From the NCBI GenBank assembly GCA_012862575.1, contig BLSF01000031.1:454626-518625 (forward strand): DNA of 64,000 nucleotides. The letters are read 5' to 3'. This stretch comes from Parietichytrium sp. I65-24A. Lineage: Eukaryota; Sar; Bigyra; Thraustochytrida; Thraustochytriidae. Below, piece by piece: positions 11,101 to 21,956 of the stretch; the first letter of the stretch is position 1; every line of letters begins with the position of its first letter. The notes beneath the pieces are model-generated. The model did no database searches. It was not told the origin of the DNA and worked only from the letters and a program-made list of their open reading frames with translations. The translations under genes were made by a program, and so were the position numbers.

Positions 11101-12547
11101 ACGGATTGAGTAACCGCGCGACGGGCCGGGCGGTACTCACAGTCAGTACCTCGCACTGGCACAACAACAAGAAGGTTAAGTCAGCCTCAAATACTCACAC
11201 GCTCACGGGACCAGGAAGCTGTGCCACAGTGAGTGAGTGAGTTTGTGAGTGAACGAGTACTCACACTCAACCCAGCTCAGCTCTCTGTCTGTCTGTGTGC
11301 CTCTGTGTCTTTGTCTCTCTGTTTGTCATCGCGCGAGACCGGCCAGGCGCGTATACAAGTCACGCGCAACGACTAGGGACCGCCATCATCCGCCATCCCA
11401 TTTTTCCCGCTCAGCTTTCCAACCTCAGGCTCTCCCAGCTCTCCCAGCTCTCCCAGCTTTTGCATTTCGCATTTCGCAGACTTGAGAGCTGAGGCTTGAG
11501 AGCAGAGAGCAGAGAGCAGAGAGCAGAGAGACCAGCTTTCACATCACACATCACACATCACACATTACAGCAAGCCACTTGGCAAGCAAGCCAACGCGCT
11601 CATCTCAGTCCCATTGGCCAACGCGCTCGCTCATCGTGACCCGCATCTTGTCTATCTTGTCAACGAACGAGAAACACTCCGCGCCAAGAGACCAACAAGA
11701 AAGAGAGACAGAGCAGAGCAGAGCAGAGCAGAAAAAGGCAAACTGCTTTCTTTTTACAATCTTAAAATCAATCATGTCAATCATGTCACTCAACAATCTC
11801 AATCCAAAGGAAAGAAGGAAAGAAGGAAAGAAGGAGAGAAAGATGATGACGCCTCCTCATGCGCGACCGTAGATTAACCAAGCAAGTCGTGGCGTATAGG
11901 CATGTATAGGCGTAGAGACGGAAGAGTACTAGCCAGCTTGACTCTGAGAGAGACACGGACCGCTGCGCATTACACCCATCACACTACACGCTACTGAGTA
12001 CTCAGCACACTGCCATCTCTGCCATCTCTGCCATCCCACTTTGCCCATTTTCCCTTCGCCTAGCTAGCTACACTATCCACGTTACCCACTACTCAGTACT
12101 GAGTACCTCTGCCCACTCTCCACTCTCCACTCTGCACTCTGCACTCTGCACTCTGCACTCTGATTCTGCACTTCGCATTCGCACACCCGCCTCCTCCTCC
12201 TCCTCCTTCTTCTTTGCCTCCGTCGTTTGTTTACTCATTTGTATGGTGTAATGTGGAATGTGTAATGTGTGTTGCTTGGAGCTCTGGGCACAGTCAGGAG
12301 CAAGTCGACGTCCCAGTCTGCAATCGTCTGGCTTGTCCCTTGCGCAGCAAACTGTGAACTGTGAACTGTGAATTGTGAATTGTGGATTGTGGATTGTGAA
12401 CTGTGAATTGTAAACTATAAACTTCAGACGCTTGCGCGCGCAGTTGGCTGACACGGCGGCTGGCGGAGGAGCAGGGGCTCGTACTTGAGTGCACGTTGCA
12501 GGTGTTTGACGAGGTGGATTGCAAGATCGAGTTGAAGGTTTATCACG
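8180..12547. other. long intergenic region, repeats only
   Basis: I find no recognisable gene in these 4.4 kb. The region holds a CATGATTGT array (9561-9594), 10-base CTCCCAGCTCT units (11429-11460), GAGAGCA units (11497-11530), a GGAAAGAA run (about 11808-11835), CACTCTGC units (12112-12162) and alternating TGTGAATTG/TGTGAACTG units (about 12350-12420) just before the Nudix gene. Motifs of the AGTACTCAGTACT type recur at 8631, 10569, 10668, 11992 and 12091. Confidence 0.55.
12112..12162. repeat. CACTCTGC minisatellite
   Basis: Tandem 7- to 8-base CACTCTGC/CACTCTCC units, about 400 bases upstream of the Nudix start codon. Confidence 0.8.
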
Positions 12548-14092
12548 ATGAATGAGGTGGCCCCGAGCCCGCGGAAATGGACGGAAGAGGAACCCGTCGT
12601 GACAAAGCCGAAACTGCGCCGGATAGCCACGAGCATGGACGTGAAAGCGCTGGCAGAAAACGCCCGGCCTGCGCCGAGCCCACAGGAGCTGGGGTCGAAG
12701 AAGAACATCTTCAATAAAACCCCGCACGTTCTCCAGGATGTCCTGTCCTACCCGGTATCACATTTCGAATTAGACGGTGCCAAGCAGAAACGCCCAAGGG
12801 TCTTCATCAAGCAGCTGAATGGCAAACAAAAGCTCGCCCGTTACGGCGTGGACATGTTCTTGCGTGCAAAGATTTACATCGAGCGACCCCTTGTTGTCGT
12901 CAGGCAACAGCGCGACGGCGACGTGGTGGTTTCTTCCGTCCAGGCCTTGGACTGGCTCTCGGCCCTCTCCGAAAACTCCGAGGACACTGAGCTGCAAATT
13001 GTCCCCGCAGGGTCCTTTTCTTATCGGCGCTCGCTGATCGGGGCATCGGTCCGCCTTCTCATGAACCTTCACACATATGCAAACCCTGCTCGATTCTTCT
13101 GTGGCAAGCAGTACCCTCCCGTGCGGCTGGCGTGCGTCGTAATCCCGCGCGTATTTTACAGGGGCAAGCATTGTCTCGTCATCACGCAGCGCGTTACCAA
13201 GAACAAGGGCACCTACAATAACATGTACTGCTTTCCGGGCGGCCACGCAGAAGCTGGCGAAACCTTGGAAGAGGCCGCTTCGCGGGAATGTTACGAGGAG
13301 ACTGGCTTGAGGGTGGACCCGGATACCATGCGACTTCGCTGCTGCTGGCAGGAAGTTTTACCCGCCAAAAAGTACCAGTTCCTCATGCTCGTTTATTCGG
13401 GTGACTATGTGAGTCCAAGCAACGCAGTAGGCGAGTTCGACTGGAACGACGTCTTGCTTCAGAAGGAGGAGGTCGAGAAGCTCGTCATCCTCCCAGAAGA
13501 CATTTGGTCAGGCGTTGCGAATCGCTGCGACTTGCCGGACGTTCGCTGCGAGGCTCTCATTGCTAGCAGGGAAACTGGAAACTATGACCGCGGCTTTGTG
13601 CCTGCCAACGACATCTCCGGCTACCACGCCGGGTTTCTCCAGGGCATCGGGTCCGGTCACCGGTACGCCCTCGCGCAGTATCTGGACCCTTTCGACAAGC
13701 ACATCTTTGGCGAAGACAGCAGGCACAAAGCGGCGTCCTCGCTGTCGAAAAGCAAGAGCATCGACGAACCTGCGAGCACAAGAAGCGCCAGCACGGGTTC
13801 CACCGCCTCCGATGATTCGATGTCGCGCGTGGACACCGAGGTTTACGTAAGGAACGGCTACCGATCCAGTTGGAGGCAGAGTTTGAATCAGCTCGTCATT
13901 GGCAAACATGGGAATGGGCTGCGCCAGAGTATGCGCAGAACATCAAGCACACCGTCCGTGCCACGGTCCAAGCACTCCCAGTCCAGCCTTGTGTCCGCAA
14001 AGCTGATCGACCTCGAAGAAGAGGAAGAAGAAGAGGAGGAGGGTGGCGACAAGCGCAACAAGCGTATGGAGGCCGAAAATGTCGTATTTTGA
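12548..14092 (+). CDS. Nudix hydrolase with long N- and C-terminal extensions
   Basis: A 514-residue single-exon protein. Residues 232-254 give a complete Nudix box (GHAEAGE, then REC, then YEETGL) that fits GX5EX7REUXEEXGU, so it should bind Mg2+ and cleave a nucleoside diphosphate linked to another moiety. The Nudix fold spans about residues 190-310, with a beta-strand RLACVVIPRVFY before the box and hydrophobic strands after it. The N-terminal 190 residues and the Ser-rich C-terminus are not recognised. The C-terminus ends in an acidic run (nine consecutive Glu) followed by a short basic stretch. The total is longer than typical Nudix enzymes of 150-350 residues. Which substrate is hydrolysed (CoA, NAD, ADP-ribose, a cap or other) cannot be decided. 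No targeting peptide is evident. Confidence 0.9.
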   Translation: MNEVAPSPRKWTEEEPVVTKPKLRRIATSMDVKALAENARPAPSPQELGSKKNIFNKTPHVLQDVLSYPVSHFELDGAKQKRPRVFIKQLNGKQKLARYGVDMFLRAKIYIERPLVVVRQQRDGDVVVSSVQALDWLSALSENSEDTELQIVPAGSFSYRRSLIGASVRLLMNLHTYANPARFFCGKQYPPVRLACVVIPRVFYRGKHCLVITQRVTKNKGTYNNMYCFPGGHAEAGETLEEAASRECYEETGLRVDPDTMRLRCCWQEVLPAKKYQFLMLVYSGDYVSPSNAVGEFDWNDVLLQKEEVEKLVILPEDIWSGVANRCDLPDVRCEALIASRETGNYDRGFVPANDISGYHAGFLQGIGSGHRYALAQYLDPFDKHIFGEDSRHKAASSLSKSKSIDEPASTRSASTGSTASDDSMSRVDTEVYVRNGYRSSWRQSLNQLVIGKHGNGLRQSMRRTSSTPSVPRSKHSQSSLVSAKLIDLEEEEEEEEEGGDKRNKRMEAENVVF

Positions 14093-16261
14093 GATGAGGC
14101 AGAGTGGAAGGCACATCCTCTCAGTGTTTATTTGGGTGTGGACACATCTTGTCTCTCTTTCTAGTATAGTTTCAAGCGCCGGCTCACAGTCTGCTTTCCA
14201 CTGACAGTAGGTCAGGTCGGGAAGGAAATTGTGATGCAAAGCGCGTCCGTAGTAGATTTCCGTTTCTGTACACTGTGAACAATGTCCTTTTGTTTTCGAT
14301 TTACATCCGTTCACATGAACTTTCCCCACTCTTTTCTCTCTGCCATCAATCGCACCTGGACGACGTTGGAAGAGGAGCACCTATGTTTAAGAGCAGCATG
14401 CCGGGGTCCAGAATGCTGGCACAGTCCAGGTGTAAACTGCTCCGAAAAAAGTTACAACTCAGCCATATTCTTTTGTTTTCAACAACAAGAGAGGACTCTA
14501 AATCTCCGTTTTCCTCCATTGTTTTCCCTTCTCACTCTCGTATTATCAAGATGCCTTGTCTTCCTCCAAATTTCCCAATCAATCAAAACAATTAAAAATC
14601 AACAACACGTCCATGAAACAGGAAAAAACAACTAAAACAACAAGGTCACTTAGGAATGCTCCTTTGTTCCTCTCCCACTTCACAACCAGGGGAAGGTTCA
14701 TTCGTTCGCTGCTCCATACGTGCCCTAAGCCATCCTACCGGCGTCAACACAGCCGAAAACATAGAACATAATAGACCCACATATCACCGGCATAATGCAG
14801 GTGACAAAAACTCGCTTATTTCTCGTCAAAAAAGCGCCGTGTCAATATCAAGCTGCAGCTAGCGCGATTACTAAGGACTTACAGTCAGGAGCGACGAATG
14901 TGCGTGACAAGTTGAGCGATCCTGTGAGGCTAGCGTAGTGTAGTGAGAAGCAGCGCGTTTGGAAGAATTCGGAATTGGTTGGAATTGGACTAGTTGGAAC
15001 ATGCTGTTCCTAAGCACCAACCAACATGCAACAACAAGATCATCAACATCAAAAGAGCAACCGGCGTGCAGGCAGATAGGTGATACGTAGATGTTTGGAT
15101 AGATAGACAGACAAAGCCAACCAAATGCAAAGTGCGAATGGAACAACTAATGACAACGGCCCCGATGCTGTCGGAACAGATCAAAAGTCAAAGCCAAGCT
15201 GCTTCCTTCTTTTATTCCCTCATTCCTTCCTTCCTTCCTTCCTTTCTCAAAATAATCATCCAAAGCAAAGCACTCACCACCGTCCTCAGCTCAGCGTCCC
15301 GCTACTCCTCCACATCCGCTCGCCCTCCGCTCTCGAGGATACGCGAGTCCTGTACGCGGGTACACACTCTTGCCAGATTTGCATGAAGGGCGGGTTAGCT
15401 GAGAGCTTCTAAAAGTATGCCACTTACAGTTACCGGTACCAATCGGTAGCGGTTGTTCCCATAGTTCCCATCACAGTGTTCACAGTTAATGTTGTTTGCT
15501 TAAGAGTCGTTAGTTGATGGTTATTGTAGCCGGGTAAGGGGTGGTAGTGAAGGGAGCTACTGACAGTGGGAGTGAGGTGGGAAGGCTATGGTAAATGGTA
15601 GATAGTCGTTGCGAAGCTGGGTCACTTACAGAGCAGGAGGGGAAGCTTGGGAACTAAGATGAATGAAGCATGGATCGAACTGCCCTTCTCCACCTAACTG
15701 TGAAACAGTATGCTTCAAAACGAAACTGCACAAAAGAAAGAAATGAGCGGAAACAGTCAGTTGATGAATTCGCTTTCTTCAATGGCCACAAGTGTCTTTC
15801 TATGTGACTAAGAAAGAGCCTGAAAGCTGCTCTTTGATTGGCTGAGAATATCTGCATACCGCTGAGTGTTTGCAATCAGAGCCAGGAAATTCAGAGTTCT
15901 TTTTTTCTAAGCAGGCTTTTGGGTGTGTGAAGCCCGGCCACGACCCACCAGCTGCAAACCCAAAGCTGCAAAAATTGTAATTAATGACCGAAGCGATGAC
16001 CAAAACTCATCGCTAAGGCACTGCACTTGCCATCTTGAACGGCACTCAGACTGAGATGAAGTGTCACGGCTCTGGCTTGCATTGCTTGTTGCCTGGTCAA
16101 GTTTGCAAATTAAATTAGTCTCCAGTTTCGCGGACTTGCGCTTCAAAGTGATCTTGGTATTTATTTACGATAAAATCGAGTCATCCCTTTTTTCTGTTGT
16201 AGAGGCAATAAAATAGTGGTATTTTGGAGGAAAGCACGAGGATGAAACAGGTATCATTCAC
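14093..16261. other. intergenic between convergent genes
   Basis: This lies between the Nudix gene (+) and the signal peptide peptidase gene (-), both ending here. I see no gene, only short low-complexity frames and a TTCC run near 15225-15245. Confidence 0.5.
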
Positions 16262-17764
16262 TTATTTGTCCTTCTTAGCCTCCTCGGCCGGCTTTTCCTC
16301 GGCCTTTGGAGCATCATCTAACGAGATCATGGTATCCTCAACGACAAAGTCAAAGAGTGCTTTGACCTGACCTTTGACAGCCGCAGTTGTGAAAGAGGAG
16401 AAGATTATGTATGGAACGATGTAGAGAAGCGCCGGCTGCGCGTGGTTGAACACAAGCATGACTAGAACTGTGGTGATCAAACTGAGAGCATAAGAAAGCG
16501 TGGTCCAGCTCAAGTAATCCCATCCAGGACGCGCCTCTGCATCCGGTCGAGAGGTGTCGAACTTCGCGAGGAGACTCATGGTGACGCCAGGGACGACAAT
16601 GTCTCCAAGGCCAAGCATTGAAAACATCATGTTCCCGCAACCATCCTGCGACCTTGGGAACATGAGCTTGATTGGAGCCTCCACGCCGGTGGCGACCGTG
16701 ACCATCACATTGCTGCCAAACACCGACTTGCTACCAAAAACCCAGAATACGTCATACACAAAGAGCCCGCAGAGCATAATCAGGCCTGTCTTGTACGTAG
16801 CAATGCCAATGTGCTTGATTCCCAGAAGACAGAAAGACACGCCCATGATGTTGTTGATGATCCAATTTTTGGTCTGGATGTAGTACACGCCGAGGGCGCA
16901 AGAGATGATGTAAGAGACAACATCAATCCAAGTGACGCGAATATCGAAATAAGGGATACGGACGAGAGTCGAAAACTTTCCCAGCCCCCTGCTATTGTAC
17001 ATGACTGCAATGTATTGTCCCAAGTTGATTCCCAGGCCGTTCATGCACATCACGACGACATAAACGCTGAAGAGGTATTTGATCCACTCCGAGTTGAGGT
17101 ACTTGTAGACGATGAACAAACCAAAGAGGACCGCTGAGCCCATGATCGGGAACATGTACGCATCGCCGTCCTGGAGAGCGCTCTGCCCGATGTCCTCGTC
17201 CTGTTCAACGTCCTCCTTGTCCAGCTTTGGGTCCGGTTTTACGTAAAGCCACACAGAGTGTTTGCATCCCAGGTACATGACAACGACGGAAATCAAAAGA
17301 AGGTGAAGCGAGGGCTGGATCGACTGGAAAGAAAGCTTGTCTTCGGCTGCCTCCAAGGCCTCCCGCTTCGCAACCCACTCCCTATTCTTCGGGTGCCCAA
17401 TTGGGTACTCGAACGAGTCCTCCATCGAGACGTCGTCCGGGGCTACATCCTCGTTCTTGACCCACGTGACACCATCGGCTCCGAGGTGCTCTCCAAAATG
17501 CTCGTGGCACCTCGGGTACGGACCGAGCTCCACGGGGTCGAACTTTGTCAAATTGATGAGGCTGCCGTCCCGCAGCTCAAACATGCCATCCGGCACGGGA
17601 TGCGAGATGGCGAACGCCAAAGCCACGAACACGAGCACCACCCCTGCCAGCATCGCGTGCAGCGTCAAAATCTCCTCTCGCAGGCCCCTTCTGCGCTTCG
17701 GCCTGTCCTCCAGCGACTTGCTCTTCTCGCCAGCGGCAACCGCCTCCGTTTTCGTGCCCGTCAT
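16262..17764 (-). CDS. HM13: signal peptide peptidase (intramembrane aspartyl protease)
   Basis: A 500-residue presenilin-type protease of the ER membrane that would cut signal-peptide remnants within the bilayer. The catalytic pair is visible: YD at D338 (LFVYDVFWVFGS) and GLGD at D388 (MLGLGDIVVPG). The conserved QPALL motif follows at Q443-L447. About nine hydrophobic segments are spread through the protein, the first at about residues 35-55. The extreme C-terminus is KKDK, a dilysine KKxx ER-retrieval signal like that of animal SPP. The protein is longer than human SPP (377 residues), mainly because of a hydrophilic loop of about 95 residues between the first two membrane segments (residues 56-150) with a possible N-glycosylation site NLT at residue 71, and an acidic insertion at 178-198. 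It has a single exon. Identification is strong; SPP rather than an SPPL paralogue is inferred from the KKxx tail. Confidence 0.95.
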   Translation of the reverse strand: MTGTKTEAVAAGEKSKSLEDRPKRRRGLREEILTLHAMLAGVVLVFVALAFAISHPVPDGMFELRDGSLINLTKFDPVELGPYPRCHEHFGEHLGADGVTWVKNEDVAPDDVSMEDSFEYPIGHPKNREWVAKREALEAAEDKLSFQSIQPSLHLLLISVVVMYLGCKHSVWLYVKPDPKLDKEDVEQDEDIGQSALQDGDAYMFPIMGSAVLFGLFIVYKYLNSEWIKYLFSVYVVVMCMNGLGINLGQYIAVMYNSRGLGKFSTLVRIPYFDIRVTWIDVVSYIISCALGVYYIQTKNWIINNIMGVSFCLLGIKHIGIATYKTGLIMLCGLFVYDVFWVFGSKSVFGSNVMVTVATGVEAPIKLMFPRSQDGCGNMMFSMLGLGDIVVPGVTMSLLAKFDTSRPDAEARPGWDYLSWTTLSYALSLITTVLVMLVFNHAQPALLYIVPYIIFSSFTTAAVKGQVKALFDFVVEDTMISLDDAPKAEEKPAEEAKKDK

Positions 17765-19551
<1,787 letters not shown>

Positions 19552-21054
19552 ATGTCCAGGGCCACGACGATTGGGGCGGCGTTAGGCGCTGCGGTTCTCC
19601 TCGGAGCATGGGTGAGGTGGCGCTCTGCGGCTCCGGTTGTTCGCGAGAGGCAAATCGCCCAAGAGCTTGTCCCCCCTGAGAGCGAAGATGGATCTTTTGA
19701 GGAGCTGCTCACGGCTTATGAAGAGTGCTGGAGAGGAGTCTGGACGGATCTTATGTTTCGGTTTGAGACCAAGCTGGACTGGAAGCTGCTGAGAAGCTCC
19801 TTAAAACGAGCACTGAAAAGGTATCCGCTTATGGCAGGCCGTCTGAAAGTTGATACTTGCCATGGGTGCAAAGTGGTCGGCGCAGAAGGGGCTTTCTTTC
19901 AAGTCGTAGAGCTAGAGTGTGACAGGTTTGACTGGCTTCCGCACGCAAAGAGCAGCAGCGGGCCAATGCTTAACAAGCACCTCTTTGCGTTCTCCTGGCT
20001 CGTGTCCGTGCCAGGACCCGATGACCCATTGCTCCAGGTCAGAGTCGTTTATGCCGGAGATGACGTCACCTTTCTTTGTATGCGATTCAATCACGCGGTC
20101 ACGGACGCACAGTCCTGCAGCGACTTTGCGAACTGCTGGTCTGTCGAGTGCGAAGGCCTTCAGCGTGGGGTGTACGATCCAATTGAGCGCCCTAGCCATG
20201 CGTCAAGTCGCTTATACAAGCGTCATCCTGCAGTCAAGACTGTTGGAGACCTGTGCACTGTCCCGATTCCGGCAGATCCGCAATGCTGCGAGCCGCGATT
20301 GACGAAAATAGCAGTCCTGCGAACGCTTGCAGCATTGTGGTGGAGAGCGCTGCTCTTTACCCCAGTCGACATATTCGTTGACGCGCGCAAGCTAGATGCG
20401 TTGAAATCTCGACTGTGTAAGGAGCTCAGAGACGATGGCCTAGACGACGAGTACGTCACCACGTTCGAGGTCCTGTCCGGCTGTTTGCAGACCGCGATAG
20501 CCATTGCAGACGGACGCACTCCTGGACAGAGTGTTCCAGCTTCGGTCGTTGCAAATTTGCGCGGCCGTTCTCCGGATTACGCAGAATCGTATTTTGGTGT
20601 TGCAGTAGAGGGCGCGAATTTATCGTTCCTGATTCAAGACCCCTCCGACCCCCGCTGGAAATTGAAAGCCGCGCTCCAGATTCATCGAGCAATTCGGTCG
20701 TACTTGTCCAAAAGAGGTGATATGGGCTCTGACATGAAGTGGATGGAGTCCGCTCGGGCCATGGGCAAAGGCGCAGAGTTATGGAGCTTCCACATTCCTA
20801 AATTACTTGCCGGCGAACATTTCACTTTGAACAGCTGGGCAAAATACGATTTCTTCGATGTGCGATTTGGGAGCAAGAAGCCCCCAGCGTTCATGTGTTT
20901 TGCCTTTCCGCCTACTCCCCGACTGAGCGTTGCCGTGCCACGGACGGCTCAAGGGGATATCGCGCTCTCCTTTTCCCTCCCCAAGTACGCCGCTCGAAGG
21001 CTACGTGACTTTTCTGCTCTGCACGACCTGCCGTTCGAGTTCCTCTCTTCCTAA
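19552..21054 (+). CDS. BAHD-like acyltransferase, membrane-anchored
   Basis: A 500-residue single-exon protein of the CoA-dependent acyltransferase superfamily (PF02458-like). Visible hallmarks are MAGRL, near residues 95-100 where the family has LAGRL; the active-site HxxxD as HAVTD with H181 and D185; and a C-terminal YDFFDVRFGSKKP around D436-G440, in the position of the structural DFGWG motif. The first about 25 residues hold a hydrophobic segment (GAALGAAVLLGAW), suggesting a membrane anchor, which is unusual for the largely cytosolic plant enzymes. The Gly after the catalytic Asp is Ala, and DFGWG is degenerate, so this is a divergent member. Acyl donor and acceptor are unknown. Confidence 0.75.
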   Translation: MSRATTIGAALGAAVLLGAWVRWRSAAPVVRERQIAQELVPPESEDGSFEELLTAYEECWRGVWTDLMFRFETKLDWKLLRSSLKRALKRYPLMAGRLKVDTCHGCKVVGAEGAFFQVVELECDRFDWLPHAKSSSGPMLNKHLFAFSWLVSVPGPDDPLLQVRVVYAGDDVTFLCMRFNHAVTDAQSCSDFANCWSVECEGLQRGVYDPIERPSHASSRLYKRHPAVKTVGDLCTVPIPADPQCCEPRLTKIAVLRTLAALWWRALLFTPVDIFVDARKLDALKSRLCKELRDDGLDDEYVTTFEVLSGCLQTAIAIADGRTPGQSVPASVVANLRGRSPDYAESYFGVAVEGANLSFLIQDPSDPRWKLKAALQIHRAIRSYLSKRGDMGSDMKWMESARAMGKGAELWSFHIPKLLAGEHFTLNSWAKYDFFDVRFGSKKPPAFMCFAFPPTPRLSVAVPRTAQGDIALSFSLPKYAARRLRDFSALHDLPFEFLSS

Positions 21055-21956
21055 TTGGTCCGGGAAACACATGCATATACCTATACATTGACACATAAAA
21101 CGTCATGAGTGAGCAGAATTGCAATGACGCGATTGCCACCAAACGATATCTTTTCAGCATGTTGGTTCCCAATTCTTCTTCCCCAATCCCCAAATCAGCA
21201 TTCTGAATTCTGATTTCTGAATTCTGAATTCTAAATAATTCAGACACCCACAAATCAAGATAAATCAAGCCTCAAGTGCCTCAATTGCCTCAAGTGTGAA
21301 GTGCCCCTCGGACACTTGGCCAGCCAAACCCCACCGCACGACGTTCTGCAAGGAACAACGCGAACGCAGCGAGCATCACGAACAAAACCGAACTTCCGGC
21401 AGAACCCGTGCAATTGGGAATTCCCGGCGATTTGTCATTCCCAAAATTCCCAACTCCAATGAGTGTATCATAGTCTCATACACAACAAACAACAAACAAC
21501 ACATAAGCTTAGCCAATAACTGAGAGCGAGCGAGGACCAATACATACGGTAAAGTGTACTCGGCTTAGCTCTCACTGTCTCCAGCGTCACTGGTTGCACA
21601 CAAGTCAGTGGTTTGGTGCTACGCGAGAGGATCTGCACAAGTCTGAAAAGTCTGAAAAGTCTCACAAGTCTGGCAGAGCAAGCTTTGTCAAAACGCCTTC
21701 CTTCGCCACGGCGAATTGGAGCGGATTATTCCATTGTGCTGAAAGGGTTTTAAATTGTGTGTTGTGTGTTCTGGTTGTGCTGGTTGTGCTGTGCCAAGTT
21801 GTGGTTGCTGCAGTGCGGAATCGAGGACAACAAGATAATAGAGCGTTTAAGCGGGGACGAGATTTTGCATCGTTGGATTGGCATATACTTGCAATTCGCA
21901 AGGGTTGTGGAACTTGATTGCTGTGTGAAGGTCTTGGATTGCGTACAGTTGAGAGG
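21055..21956. other. intergenic, no gene seen
   Basis: Spacer between two genes read in the same direction. It contains AATTCTGAATTCTGA-type repeats at about 21200-21240 and short low-complexity runs only. Confidence 0.5.

Noticed and set aside
11429-12162. CRISPR-like or regulatory repeat arrays
   Set aside because: Units are 7-10 bases in direct tandem without spacers; simple minisatellites.
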